From Dasyornis broadbenti (lineage: Eukaryota; Chordata; Aves; Passeriformes; Dasyornithidae): a DNA stretch of 64,000 nt. Positions 1 through 14,784 of the stretch are shown piece by piece. The DNA is taken from positions 230,600-294,599 of the forward strand of contig VZRN01006383.1 in assembly GCA_013397935.1 (NCBI GenBank), written 5' to 3'. Numbering within the stretch: the stretch's first letter is position 1; every line of letters begins with the position of its first letter. The translations under genes and the position numbers were made by a program. The notes under the pieces are model-generated. The model made no database searches. It worked only from the letters and a program-made list of their open reading frames with translations, and had not been told where the DNA came from.

Positions 1-3000
1 GTAGCTGTCAAAAACCAAATAATAAGCCATGCAAATAATGGCTTTAATTTATTCACTGCTTCTGCTTTGCCCAAAGAAATCAAGACACCACTTCTTAGAG
101 AATTAAATAGATATTATCATGTTCAGTAAATTCCTTACTTCACAGTTAGATTGATGCATCTGATATTAACACTATTTTTACAATCTTCAAACATGGTTAT
201 AAATATTTTTTAAAATGTGTGCGTAGTATATTAACAAATAAATACAGTCCCATCTGAAAGAAAAAGGTAAATTAGAGGAAAGTAATTATTTAAAGCCAGT
301 CTAGAACAAAAGACTTTATTACAACATTCACAGAGTTTTACGGATCCATACAATACACCTGAGCCAAGTTAAATGTTACACAACTGTTCCATTGTCATTA
401 AAGCAGAAAAACCCACTCAAAAACAAGGACTCCAGAATCTCATTTGAATTTAAACAAGAATGTAAAATTTCTCACTAGGCCACTTCCTGCTATTGCTGGA
501 AACATTCCCTCCTTTAAACGGAGATGGATTTCAAGGTACTGTACTTAATGTTGTTTTGAAAGTACTTTAAGAAGAAAATGTGAACGTGTAGGCAAACTGG
601 AAACTCTTTGGAGAGATTACACACTTATTTAACCACATTTCCTGTTTTTTAACCCATTTGTCCTAAGTCAGTCCTTAGACTACTGATAAAAATAGATGTG
701 CTATAAATAGTTCATTAGCAGGTTTTTCTCAGTAAAACTGAAAATATTTTGATAAATCTATTGTTCTTACTAGCTCCATACTAATTAAATTGTGAATCAG
801 ATTAATGTTTTCTTGAAATTCTTGTCTGCATAGCTCATGGTAATTATAAATACACAGTGCCTTAGGAATCTGAGAAAAAGTCCCAAGAACTAATAGTGAC
901 CTAAAAACCAGCTATCAATAATTGAAATTTAATGAAGAAATTACTGGTAACCTATGGAGGAAGGTGCTTTTACAAACAACAGTTCTGAAGCAAGGGAAGA
1001 GAGAGGCTGATTACTGAAAGTCAGAACCTTCCTAAATATCTCAAGATTTGAAGGTCAGAATGCTGCATCTTTGAGTTAGTCACCTTGCACTTATTTTCAA
1101 CCATGGTACTATGTTTATCTAACATGGTGAATGTCATTTGAAGGACCTGACATAAGAAACCTCAAAACTAATTTCTAAAAATATTAAATGTGAAGGCTTT
1201 TCAGACTTATGTTACCTGCATTTTTTGAACTATTTCAATTCAATCAATAGAAATTATGTCATGACATTCAAAGAACCTGGAAGTTTCTGTGTTTTAGCTG
1301 CCTTGGAGCAGTGGAAGCTCTAAAGACTGTCAATACTGTGATTAATACCCTTGTCTATGCATGAATTTCAGTCTACAAGAGGAAAACACCAAGAGAATAC
1401 TGGTTCTGTGCCTTCTTGCACAGCCCAAACTAAGACATCTTTAAAGTAGAAGCTGCTGAGGCTGTTCTGAACTTTCTGCTACCCCACTCAAACCACAGAA
1501 TGACCTGAGGAACAGTTGAAGAGGTCTTTTGCTGCTTTCTGTTCCTTACATATTAAACTCCACTGCTTCTGGGATGGGATAGAACATAATTTGCTTTATT
1601 ATTAAGAAGGAGTAAAATCTGTAATTGTGAAAGACTACAACAGAAAATACAAAGCCCAACAGCGCTTCACTTCAGGAGAGGTGTTTGCTAGCATCAAATA
1701 TTTAAAACAGGTGCAGGTAGCTGAAAGATAATTTGATATGTGTGCATGTTCTCAGGAGGGTTTTGGTAAGAGATGGACTTATTTTCCCTTCTTCCACCAA
1801 ACACAGTAACAAAGCATAAAGGGCATTTTATCAATCCAGACCTGAAGGTCTTCAGCAATAGATGCTGCATATCATACTTAGAACTGAACCATAAAGACTC
1901 TCAAATTACTCAAATTGTTGCAGAATCAGCCAAATTTCAACCCACTAATGTGATAACAAGAAATGTGAATGGTGAAAGAACAACAAACAAAAAAGCCCCA
2001 AACCCCCTTAACCCAAAAACTCCCATGCACATACATAAAAAAATACCTACTTCAGAGGTTATAGCCATTCATACCTCTTTATCTAAGCATACAGAGTCAC
2101 CAGCTCACCCAAATCACCACTGGTAAAGAAATGCATCGATGATCCTTAGATGAACCCAGTACTTGAGGTATACATGACCCATAGAAACCTGTCTTTTTGT
2201 TGTTGTCATTTAAGTAATAACAACATGGTCTGGCAGAGTTACAGCCATTACACAGAGCTCTACAAGCACAACTGGCCCACCAATGTGTGGCCATAACCCA
2301 TAAAAGCAACCTTGTGTCAGAACAAGAATACAAACACTTCAGAGACAACAGTGTACTGCCCTATAAATTTAACATTACTTTAAAAATATCTTACTATTTC
2401 TACTTCAGCATTAACAACTGGGGGGATTTGAGTCTCTTTTTTTTTTTTAAATTAAAGTGGCTATATGTTTCACTTAAGGGGAAACGCAACAGTATAAATT
2501 AATTACAACTATTAGATATTAAAGTAGGTGGTTTGAGGCAGATGAAAAAAACTCCGCACTACAAGAAAAGACATTTCACCCAACTAAAACATAACATCCA
2601 AACCAAACCTATTTTTCTTCCTGAATGGAAAAAAACTAGGTTCTGAAGAATTAAATTCATGCGTGAGACACTTACATATAACAAATCCTCCTTCTTGGCA
2701 TGAAAATTAATACATCTAAGGATGACTCAGCATTACCTGAACTTTATCTACCAGCAATCCATTCACTGTAGGATGCTGCTTCATTTTTCAGAAGGAAAAA
2801 TTTTAACAGATTCCTTCCCTCTGCCCCCCTTGATTTTCAGCACATAATAGTCACAGCATTAGGTATCTAATTCTACTACCATTACATTTCCACTATGAGA
2901 ATAATTTTAATGCTAAAGAATATTCTTCCGATAAAGCAGAGACTACTAATAGCCAACAGGTAAAGTGCTGGCACACGTCCCTGGTATGACAAGGTTCCCA

Positions 3001-5415
3001 CCGATTTTAGCAATTTGTAAAACAGGACAGTGATCCTTCTGTGTGTATCCAGGAAACAGAGCAGAGTGGAAACTTAATGGCTCTTTCCCAGTCACAGAAC
3101 ATTCTTAAGTCTCCCAAGTCTTTGGGCAAAAAAACCACTGAGGCAAGACACAATACTGCACATAAGAGGGAACAGACTACTAAGTGTATATAAGTATTTG
3201 CTATGTATTGGACATATTTTCAAATAGCCATGTGCATCCACATCTTTTTCATGAAATAGATCATGCCAACCAAGAAACTGCTCTGCTGATTAAAAGTTCT
3301 CTTCCTAATTCTTTTTCAGATTTAAGAATAACTGAGAAACTCTGAAACAGACCAGCTGGTGGGTGGTAGACAAATGAAGAGTATCATCATGTTGTAAAAC
3401 TAGTGCCTACATTCTTCTGAAGCCTGGCATTCATATTGTTTCCAGTACTGTAACCTGTTTGCCATTTATTTTCCGAATTCTTCACAAGTGAGCCTCTTAA
3501 GAAAAAAGAAACCAGTTGCACCCCTTTACAACTTTGACACAGGCTTCCAAAAACCTGAGTGTGATAACTCATCACACTTGGTGGTCCTTGCCACTCCCAG
3601 ACCTCTCTTCTTTTACAGAAGTTAAGTCACATCTACCGTGGTGTCAGTGGTGGTCAAAGTCAGCAACATAGACTTACCCTTCAGATTGCCATATAGGAGG
3701 TCCCCATACAGGAAGGCTTATGTAATGGCAAGAATGCCAGTTTAAAAAGGTGGTTCACAGACAAAAGAGAGTAGCTGTATGCACCCCATAAAGATATAGG
3801 ATGACCAATTCAGTGGGAAAAGCAAGTCACTTCTTTAATTGTAAGGTATACTAAATATCAACATCTCTATCAAAACTGAGAACAGTTGAATCCAAAAATC
3901 TCAAGTGGTATTTCTTTTCATTAACACAAACCAAGCATAGTCTGCAAGAATATTCATTTATTTCTTTCAAACACATCATTTTTAAGGCACCCTGAAGGTG
4001 TCCTTTCATGATTTTATAAAACCTGAAATTAATAAAACCTTTCAAAACACAGACTCACTCAGGAAACTGTGTGTTCTTCTCATAATTCCTGAAGTCACTG
4101 GTACTGTAATAATAGCCTGTCAAATGCAAAATGACAGCAATTTCATAAACGAAGAATGGGTTTAGAGATATACTATGTTTATGAATTTACCTTGGTTGTC
4201 ACTCAAATATTATTATTATTGTTATAAGAAATGAGAAAACTGAAGTCAGTTGATCTGTAAGAGACTAATTTCACAAATAAACTATTTGGAACAATACAGA
4301 CACTAATAATTTTAGTGTCCAGTTTTGCTCTGCATCTCTCTAGCCTTCAAGTTACTGAAAAAATTTTAGCCACCAGTAAAACACGTCCTGCATTCATTAC
4401 AATGACTTAAGACAGAAATACTAGGGTAAGTAAGAGAAAAGGCAAAATTGGCAAAAGAAAGAGTATGGACATTTTAGAAGATTTTTTTGAAGTAAGCAAC
4501 TTCAAAAGTGGTGCATTGTGCAAAAAGCTAATGAACAGCATTAAGATGCACAATTTTCATGTTTTTTACAGTATCTTTTGTTATTAATACCGACGATTTT
4601 TTTTTAAAATTTGCTAAGTCTATTGAATTATATGAACGCAGAACAATAACAAGCTGGTGGCACATGCATAATATAAAACCTCAATACTTCTAGAACCTGA
4701 TTCTGCAAAGGTCTGTGAACGTTCTTAATTAAAAAAATGCAAGCAGTTACCACACTGAAAGAAAGCACAGAACTAGTTCTTAATATTTTTACATACTTTC
4801 TTCCAAATTGCTTTGTGTACCAATTGTGCATGAAATACATGAAAGTACATGGAATTTTTATTTGTCTTTAGTAACTAAATTCAGCAAATTGGCAACCAAA
4901 TCAAAGCCACTGTATTAATGTACAAACACTAATAGGGAGTAGTATTTAGTAGGCGTGATGGAAGTATCGAGTCATGGGAAAAAGCTGACTGAAGAAAGGG
5001 ACTTTGATTACAGATACAGTGGATTCTTTGGAAGATGTAGTAGGAGGTTGTGCTCTGCTTCATTTCACCAAATTCTCAAATCTGATTTCTACAGCAAAAC
5101 CTAGTTGATGTTTGTTTGGTTCTTTTTCCACAGACTTGGCTATTTGGAATGACCTTGAAGGGGTAGTCACCATTTTGACTTTCAGCCAGTCCTTATTTCT
5201 ACCCATGAACATATTTAAAACTGCAACATGTATTGCAGTCAAATGCATGTAGATCAGCAAATCAGAAATAATTATTCACAAGAGTATACCTAAATTTATG
5301 GCAAAAAATGCCCTAAGTTGAATTTTATGTATAACTTTATTTATCCATCTGCTTAAATAACCAATGAGCTGGAACCAGATAAGAGCAGCTGTTAGAGATG
5401 TTACTGAAGTATAAA

Positions 5416-5488
5416 AGAAAACAATCCAAAACCCCAAAAACAAAACCACCCAACCAAATCTCAACAATCAAACAAACCAAAAAATCCC
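5416..5488. repeat. A/C-rich low-complexity tract
   Basis: Runs of AAAAC, CCAAA and ACCAAAC with almost no G or T on the plus strand. No periodic unit is maintained. It is probably slippage-derived low complexity. Confidence 0.7.
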
Positions 5489-8400
5489 ATCCCACTTTAC
5501 TGTCTTCTAGTCTGCTATGAAAAAGGAGAAAATGAGAGAAAATTGTTGCAAGACACATACAGTATTCAGCGAGATCACATACTAATGTTATTTATTAGTG
5601 TGAAGGTGAGAACTACACTGATTTCCAGTTTTATTATTTCATGGTTTTTCACTTCTGAGCTTTACTGAATCCCTACAGTATTTTGAAAAGGGCATGGATT
5701 TGAAATGAAGAATGTTTCTGCATGACCTGAACAATAGATTCTTAAAAATTATTTAATCCAAAATCAACATTTGGAAACTATCTTGACTCAGGAGTGACCC
5801 ACAATAACAGGAAAGCTTAAGATTTTTCACAGTTCGAAGTAAAGGCTTTTAATATTTTTGAATTACTTCAACTGCTGAACAAGCCCAACACTAATTTCAT
5901 CCACACATCAATAAAGTTTAAGTGTTTCATTAAATTTAAATTGCTATTCGTTGTGTAAAGAAATTTTAAGCTAATGAAATGCTTTTTATTACAATGGATC
6001 TGCTGTACTGTTAGAAGCCGATCATATTTTCCCACTTAAAAAGTAAGAGTTCAAGGCCTTGATAACTTGGCTACTGAGAGAATATGCTCCAGGCTGAATT
6101 TTGTATAGAAGTTTTGTATAGAAAACTGAGGCTTTTTGTTACACTAAGATTTTTAACTTAAAAACATACACACACCCCTGAGCAGAAAGTGTTAGGAAGT
6201 ACAGAGGAGACAGCTATTTTCCCACTGTGCTAGTAGGTCTCTGCAGGTCTGTCCAGTGGCAAGGTTCATTTTGAAGAATATTTTCATCAAGGTTTTTAAA
6301 ATGTTAAAATTTACAGCATCCTTAACTACTGCATACATTCAGGGTTTAGAAAATAATAGTTTTTACAACTCCTCTTTCATCTTGAAATCAGTATTGTTTT
6401 ATGCTTGACCATAGACTTCAAACCATAACCAAGAATGTGAACGGATGAGTGGACTCACTAAGGGCATCAAGGTTTTCACTGCTGAGCTGTCTGGGGCAAA
6501 TTCCAGATGTTTTAAGATGATTCTCTGCATCTGCACAGGAGATACTGTAACTGCTGTATTTTATATGGCCCTTGAAGGTTCTCCACCACAAGACATTAAG
6601 TGCCTTTATCAAGGGAGATCACTCACTGTTACGGATTGTTTCTAATGAGTACCTACATGCTAAAGGTTAGTAAGACAAAACCATCCTTTAAGCACAACAC
6701 TGTGAATTATAAGAACCTTACATGCACAGAAAAGTCTGGTAATTTTGATAGAACTGAGTTTGCTTGGACCAATAGCAAAGTTTCAGCTTGGGAATTCCCA
6801 TCCAAACATCAAACTGAAATCTCTGATCCTTTATAATTTGAGCTAGAGGACTGTGACTTAGCACAAACAGCAGCAGACAAACCTCTATTACAGATCAACC
6901 TTAAATGAGAGCAACATTCACCTATGAAGTGGTAACAACAACACAATAAAATGTCAAAAATATTAATCATGACCTATAAACGTTTATTGATCTTACAATG
7001 CTCCCATGCACACTGCCTTCTGAAACTATGATGATCCCAGTACAGTCAGGGTAAAGATTGCCAGAGGGACTTGGAAACAGCTCTGGGTACAAGAAGAGAG
7101 CAGCCCCAAGATCTTTTAGCAGCTAATGCTTCCCAATTGCATATTCTGAGAGAAAGAGCAAAGCACCTATAATTAGCACACCTTCTCTCTGAAGGAAGAG
7201 AATAAATACAACCTTAACAGCCTAACTAGGAACTCCAGAACAGCTCTGATACCACAGTTTGAAACTACAGGTAATTCTACTTTTCATGTGACTTACTTTC
7301 CCCACTCCACTAGTTTCATTACACTTCAGTTTGTTAAAGATTGCCACAGAGACTATCTTGAGCATTAGAAAGAATAAAAATCTGGTTTATAAAGGTAACA
7401 ATTGAAGGAGCAGTCTAATACAGCCCATTCAAACTCCTTATTCACAGCCAAGGTTTGAATTTATTTTGGCTTATTACCCAACTAGTAATCAAATAAAACC
7501 AAATAGTAGTAATAGTGATTACTGACTTAGAGTTCCAAGCTTTTTGGTCTATGATCTCATACATCTCTCACCTCGCTGGTCTTCAGTTCTGGCTTCCAAA
7601 CCCATCTGAACCAACCCCATTGAGTTCTTCCTCTCACACACTTCCATCCATTCATTTCTGCTCAGTTATCTAATCTGCAAACCCAACCTGCCTGTGCTCC
7701 AAGACTGTTTCCTGCATCATTCCATACCATTGGGGCACACAAAGTAATCAGTAAACCAGACAGGAAACATAAAGATGCCATTTGTGCCCATCAAATGCAA
7801 CATAAACATGAAAGCACTCACTATGCCAACAAACTAGACCATGGAGTATTGTTTTGTTGATGACACAATTTATTACTTCTTTTGTTTTATTGAAAGGGTT
7901 GAGGCAGTACAAAACTTGTGTAGATACATCCTCATTCATGCTTGTAAATAACGGGTGCTGGCAGAGGTGGTAAAAATGCTTGCCCTTTCTCCTCTATGCA
8001 TTATCATTGATTCCAATCTCCAATTAGTTTTCTGCTTTGAGCAATGCAGAGATTAGATCCTATTACCAATGACAGTCAAAAAATTACTAAATAATATTAG
8101 AAGATCTTAAGTGTTTCTGAAAGAGTATGCTTGAGGGGATAAAAAAATTTAGGTCTCCTTGTAACAAAATCAAAAACAAAATAAAAAAAGGTTGTTGACA
8201 TTAACACACATCCTCACAGAGACTGACTGCATAAACTAGAAAATGCTGAACTGATGACAAGTATCCCAGGTAATAACAGAGAGGAGACAAGTATGATACT
8301 ATGATACAACTTCCTACAACTGGCTAGACAACAGAAGAGACTTCTGAGTTGTCAGACATATCTGATAAGTAAATCCTCTGAAATTGCAGTAACTATCATC

Positions 8401-11400
8401 TCATTCAGATATTCGAGTGACTTGTAATACCATAAGTTAGAACAGGTACGAGAGTAGACACAATTCTCAAGCTACAAGACTAGGCTGCCATCTGACCAAG
8501 GAATCATAGCAAGACTTCTTTTCAGAGATACAAGGATTTTGCACTCATGTTCTTCCCATCCCTAAAGCAATATAAATGAAGCATGCTTTGGGTCTTCAGA
8601 CGTTTCAAATGAGACAGACTCTTTTCCCAAACACATTACTTCCCTTTTTAGAATACACTCTGATTTAACAGGCGATTTTCAAATTTGCTGACCACTAAAT
8701 CTTGTAGTATGAGAAGAATGCAGATTTTCCAACTTTTAATGGAGAAATATTGAAGATAAAATGTTTTTTGAGCTTATTTCATGGAGCTTAATAGTTTTTA
8801 GCAAAGCATAGATGCATAGACTGAAACACCACAAGGTATCCTAGCAAGAAGTTTGACAGATAAAGCCAAAGAGAAGGTAGAAGAGTAACAGACAGCGGTC
8901 TAGTAAACTACTGGTTTAATAGCAGAAAATGCTGTAAATCAAAACTGTGAGTGAAGGCAGACATGAAAAGCAAGAGGAAACATAAGGTATAAACCAGTTC
9001 AGTTGCAGATAAACTCTACTGCATGCTTGTGTATGTGAAGTCCAGACACTGCTGAGAGCAGCCAACAAAACCTTGAATCAAAATTAGCAACAGAAAATCT
9101 TGCATGCAAGAAGTGTGGAGAAGCACAAGAAGATAACTGGTAAAATCAACATGCAAGTGCAACTCTTTGTGTGGCAGGTCGGAAACTGGAAAATGCAATC
9201 TCTCTGGGATGGCTCCTACTGGGATTTCTGTAATAGTCAGAAATTAAAGATAAGCTGTTGGCAGAAACCATAGGAATCTGGAGGGCCAGTCCCTTCTCCT
9301 GTTCTCATCCTTTTGCAAGGACTTTGAGGGTACCATGTGCATTCCATTTCACCAACTAGAATAATCCTTAAAATTTTTGATTCAGACACTAATGTAATAT
9401 GATAACACAGTGTTGTCAGAAGAGAGAAACAGAATGAAACCCGAATGCCTGAAAGTGAAATTGAAGGAAAATTTCAGGTTAAAATGAAATTACACAAATG
9501 AAGGTACTTTGAAACATGCAATTTGTGCTTATGTTTCAAGCAGCACATTAATTTTTTTTACAAAAAATGGTAAGGCTACAATATGAGGGCCCCTGACTTT
9601 ACAATTTTAGTACATGATTCTACTCTATGAGGAATTAACCATAGTAAAACAAATGCAAGAACTGCAGTCATTCAACACATGGATTGTTACATTTGCTAAT
9701 TGAACGGGTCATTTAAGGATGAATGAATTCAACTCATCCTAATAAAAATTTGATTCTAACATAGTTGGTATTTCCTTACCAGAAGCACAAAATATCAATT
9801 TACTAATATATGTTGCAAGTGCAGTCAGCTTGAATGAAAAATAGCATGTTTTAACTGGACTATTTAAAGAATCCTATTGTGTCCTAAACAAACTACTGGC
9901 ATTTTGTAACAAAAACCCCCAAACTGACAAATCCTTTAGCAACTTCATTTACCAGAGCAGAAGATTTTTTTTCCTTAACATTATATGAAATAGACCTGCA
10001 AGAGCATCATTGTTTTCTTTCTGTGCACATACATGACCATTACATCCCTGAATCAAAATACCAGCATTTGGCCTTACTAAAGCATAAAAATTCAGACCAT
10101 TCCTAAAGACAGGACATCAACAGTTTGAGGACTGTTGGAGTTCAAAATCATCTACCTGATGTAAGTAAAATAATTCTGAAGCCATCCATTTGAACGGTTA
10201 GCAGAAATCTAAAGGGTTACAGGGATTTCAAACAAAATTATTTTGCACATTTCAGTCAAAAAGTAATTGCCTATTTCTAACAAAACAAAAAAGAAAGAAA
10301 GAAAAAGAAAATGATTTGTACTATATCCAAATGTTTTTAAGATGTAAATGCACTTGTCATCTTTCATGTAAGCAGGGTGCTGGTGCCCCAAATTAAACAA
10401 AGGAAGAAAAGTTAGGGTTGACAAGTATGTCGCTGCGTAACTACAAATTAAATATGCCTTTTGATATTTAATTTTTAACTGTTAAGTACCTTTTCATCAG
10501 GCTATTGCTCTTAGAAGTTTTTTATTAGATTATTAAATTAGACAAATAACAGATAAGAGATGTGACAAGTATAATAAATCTGATTTAGCAGATCTGACGC
10601 ACTTAATCTTTTACTTTAATAGCGGCATTTGATATATTTGAAAAGTTTCAAACAATGATCCCTTAACACACCAAAGAAGAAATTCAGATTTAACTCTACT
10701 ATATTCAATTTATTCCAAGTACAGAACGAATATCTAAAAACCACAATCAACTTTCACATGAAAGTGCAAAATCACCTAAAACTTTCAAAGCAATATGAAA
10801 TTTTAAATACTGCCACCCCCCAATATCTGACAACACAAGTGAACCACAGAAGACACATATGTAAAAAAAATGTTAGAATAACAGCTGCAAACCTGTATGC
10901 TTGTGAACTCTGAGTGAGTGCTGGTTAGACTGCACAGCAGCCAGCATTTCAAAAATAAGTTATGAAGAGATATCACCACATCTGAATTCCTCAGAAAAAT
11001 AAATGAACATCAACCTTTTGTGTGGTAAACAAATCCACACACACTACAGTCTCAAATTAATATAGTAGTTGCATATATAAACAAATTAAATACAATCAAA
11101 CTTGCTGTATTATGAAAAGTAATTTGACATTTGCATGCAAAAGCTCACATTAATAATCTAAAAGACTGAATGCCCACACACTACAACTACTTTTGTTTGT
11201 ATTGCACAAACATTAATATACAGAAATCTTTTCTACCCAAATTCAGAGCAACCACCTCATTCACTCTCCAAAAGTCTATAGCCTTGCAAGTAAAAAAAGA
11301 TATTTTTTCAATATAAAAATTATCTAAAAATATAAATAAAAAGCTGCTTAAATAAAAATAATTGTTGTGACTAAGACACAACTTACGTATTTTAAATTAT

Positions 11401-13523
11401 AAATAAAAAACCCACAACAAAACACAATTTACTGCCAAAAAAGAGAAGTATGAACAGGAACAAAAAAATCCCTTGTATGCTCAACTATCAGATTGACCAG
11501 TATATACAAAAAACAATCTAAAAACATACTTGGCAACTGATTAACACTATGTTTCCTATTGTTCTTTTCATCTCTTTTAATTATGTTAATAATGTATTAT
11601 AAATTAGAACAATGTTTCAAACAAGAGAAAAGAACTAAACTAGATTTCACTGTTGCTGCATGTTAAAATTGAAGTCTGTGTTGTAAAGACTCAGAAGTCT
11701 ACACTGAAATTAAAATGAAAACTTAAATGAGTTATTTATTAACAATAAATCTAATTAAGTTAATAAAACTGCCTTCTAACACCAGCAGTCACACCTTAGA
11801 TCAAAATAAAGAGCCAAATATAAAATTACTTTGTGCACAAGCTCTGACATTCAGATCTTTTATATTCAAAGGAGCATGCATGTTGAAAAACTAAACAGTA
11901 AAAGTTTTAGCACATAGGCTAAATGAAAATTTGCCCCATGCAAACAATGCATCCTTTTTATGTACTTAAAACTGTAACAAAAAGCATATGTATAAGGAAA
12001 TATCTGATTATTATCAGACAATTGCCTAAATGAGCAAGGCATAAGCTTCTTCCATGCTCATAGAAACATGGTACCACACTTGAATATCACATATTTTTCA
12101 AAGCTTGCTCAAAGGGCAGGCCTCTTAATTTCATTCTAAATTCTGTTTCAGAACTGTTCATTTAATCAAGTTCTTCTCATTCTTCTATTTTCCTATGAAT
12201 TTTATGATGCAAGGAAGTGTTGTGCCCAGTACTTACAGCCAGATGCCTGCAGAGCTGCCAAAGATAAATAGTATCAAGGTTTTTGGATACGATTTTTCTG
12301 AATGATCTATACCTACAAGATTTTAGCTAGTCAAATTAACCATGAATGTTCAAACTGACGGAATTCAAAGAAGGCATTTTAAAGATGAAGACAAAAATCC
12401 TTAAGTGAGTTATTTACATGACATAGCAAATCCTGGACAGAAACCTGCCTGCACCTTTTTTCCCCACCCAGATTATGCTTCACTCACTTCTCAGATTCTG
12501 TAACAGCTCAGGATAGATTTTTACCTGTATCAGTTCCACTTAATACAAAACACAGTTGTATCTCCAAACCAGCTATCATTTTATGAAGCAACTCAAGTGT
12601 ACTCATGTGGAAAAAAATATTATTTTAAGACTGAATTATAAATTATTACATTTGTGTAGTTTTTCTTTTTACATAATTTTTACTGAGATGGAAAAGAAAA
12701 CAAACAATAAACCAGACTGGAAGCCAGAAAATTCTCTTACAGGATAGGTCTACATGGTTCAACAACAGGATTGGCAAGAAATACATGTAATTTCTGTACA
12801 GTAAATTTATGTGGATTTGATCCATTTGGCTGATGATGTAGACTTTGACTCTTGAAGCCTTTGTTCTCAAAAAGAAACAATGTTGACAGCAGCGGCAAGG
12901 CAAAACACGTAGGCTATAGTTGTGCTACTTGGTGGTATTGCCTATATAGAGCATTGCCTGTAGTGTTACTCCAAGTATACAGTAACACATAAATAGGTAA
13001 CTTCTGTAAGCTGTGCAAAGAAAGTAATCAGCAATATGAATAGGGTGTTATCCCTAAAGGACAAAAGTGCAAGATTGAGGGGATTTCTTCAACTTTACAG
13101 AAGCCTTTGGTAAGTCCACTTGTCTAGCGAGTATCAGATTTCTCTGTCCTTTTATTTGCAAGCTTGTCTCTTATTTGCATAATCCCATGCAATCCATTTA
13201 TATTTCTAAATCAAAATGGATTAATTCTATTTAATTCAATTTCTAAATCCTACCCTAATTTATGTTTTTAACTTGCTCATGCAGTACTGGTTTCTTTCCC
13301 ATCTTGTTTCACCTACATTCCTTGTTTGATACCAGTCTTCATTGCAAGTTTTTTGCTCCAGTCTGCTCCCTCGCTTGTGGTTACCTTACTTCCTATCTCA
13401 GTATTAGCATCTTCCCCCTGAATAATTCCATCTACCCAAAAGCATTACTTCCAATAGCCTAGATCAGGCGAAGCACCACTTAGGAACACAACTGAGGCCT
13501 AAATAGTTTGTCTTGCCATTCAG

Positions 13524-13548
13524 TTTTTTTTTTTTTTTCTTTTTTTTT
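13524..13548. repeat. poly-T tract
   Basis: T15 C T9 on the plus strand (poly-A on the transcribed strand). There is no AATAAA signal or flanking duplication that would make it a retrocopy tail. Confidence 0.8.
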
Positions 13549-14235
13549 AAATTAAGGCTATAAAAGTCAGAGTCTAAACCAGGAAAAGGAAACAAATCAA
13601 ATATTTAAATTTTGCAGTCATAAAGACTACTGAAAACAGATAATAATTCCTGATATACGTTTTTTTTTACAAATCAGTATTTCACTTTTTAACAAATCCT
13701 TGAGCGTATCGTGTGTTTGACTCAAGTTAGACCCACTCCCAGTCATATGTATGCTATTTCAGTTTAATAAAATAAGTATTTTTCATGCTGTTGGAGATTA
13801 AGTGTAACATAGAGCTTTGTTTGTTTTGGGTTTTTCTATGAGGAAAATCAAAAAGATAGAATGTCTACTGCAGCATTAGCTGTATCATTTAGATTATGCA
13901 TAGGCATATTTTCTCAACTAAAATCTTATTGTACAATTTACAGTTGTTTGTGAATAACAGTTTATTAGAAAAAAAAATAAATTATATGGCTGTTGGGTGA
14001 TCTTTTTTCTTTTCTTGATTGAGTACTGGAAAAAGTCTGATTTTCATATGCCCCACAATGAGGTTTTTTTCCATCCAGTCCTTTTCAATAACGAAGTTCC
14101 TCTACCTTCTCCAAGAGGTTATTTATTAATCACTACTAATTACTAATTTTATCTTCAGAGCATCAAATATTTCCAGAAACAATGAACCACTGTGATAACC
14201 AAATTTGAGTACTGAAGGTACTCAAAGTTACTCTT

Positions 14236-14784
14236 TGTCTGGGTTTTGGCTGGGATAGAGCCAATTTTCTTCCCAGTAGCTTGTACAGTACCGTATTTAG
14301 TATGAGAATAATGCTGATAGCACACCCATGATTCAGGTGCTCCTGAGCAATGCTTACACTAAGTCAAGGCTTTTCAGTTTCTCATGCTGCTCTGCCAATG
14401 AGGGGATGGGGATCCACAAGCATCTGGGAAGGGACACAGCTGGGCAGCCTTCCCTGACTGGCCAAAGGATATTCCCTACCGTATGTTGTCAAGCTCAGTA
14501 TATAAACTAGGGGGAAAGGTGGCTGGGGGCAGGCTGGGCATCGGTCAGTTGGTGGTGAGTTTTTAATCACTTGTTTTTTTCTTCTTCCTTGTAGTTTATC
14601 TCTTTGTTATTTTACTTTTCATTAAAAAATACCATTATTATTTCAACTATTAAACTGTCATTATGTCAACATGTGTTTTTTCACTTTTACCCTTCTGATT
14701 TTCTCCCTCATTCCACCAGGGCAGGGGAGGAGTGGGAGAGTAGCTGTGTGGTGCTTAGTTGCTGGTTGATGTTAAATCATGATA
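14236..14784 (+). mobile_element. Solo LTR of an avian endogenous retrovirus
   Basis: 549 bp starting TGTCTGGGTTTTGGCTGGGA and ending GTGTGGTGCTTAGTTGCTGG followed by TTGATGTTAAATCATGATA. This layout is one I know from LTRs that are abundant in songbird genomes. Inside are a TATATAAA box (14499-14506) and an ATTAAA polyadenylation-like signal (14649-14654), in the order expected for a plus-strand LTR. Flanking 5-bp sequences CTCTT (14231-14235) and CTTTT (14785-14789) look like a target-site duplication with one mismatch. The terminal CA has become TA. No internal retroviral sequence adjoins it, so it is a solo LTR left by recombination. It lies antisense to EXOC2. The family name should be taken from a repeat library. 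Confidence 0.88.
14499..14506 (+). promoter_or_regulatory. TATA box of the solo LTR
   Basis: TATATAAA preceded by AAGCTCAG, at the usual U3 position of this LTR type. Whether it still drives antisense transcription is unknown. Confidence 0.6.

Noticed and set aside
6418..6645. Overlapping open frames on both strands (64 and 66 codons)
   Set aside because: Open on both strands with no splice sites or family match; probably chance in a slightly GC-richer patch.
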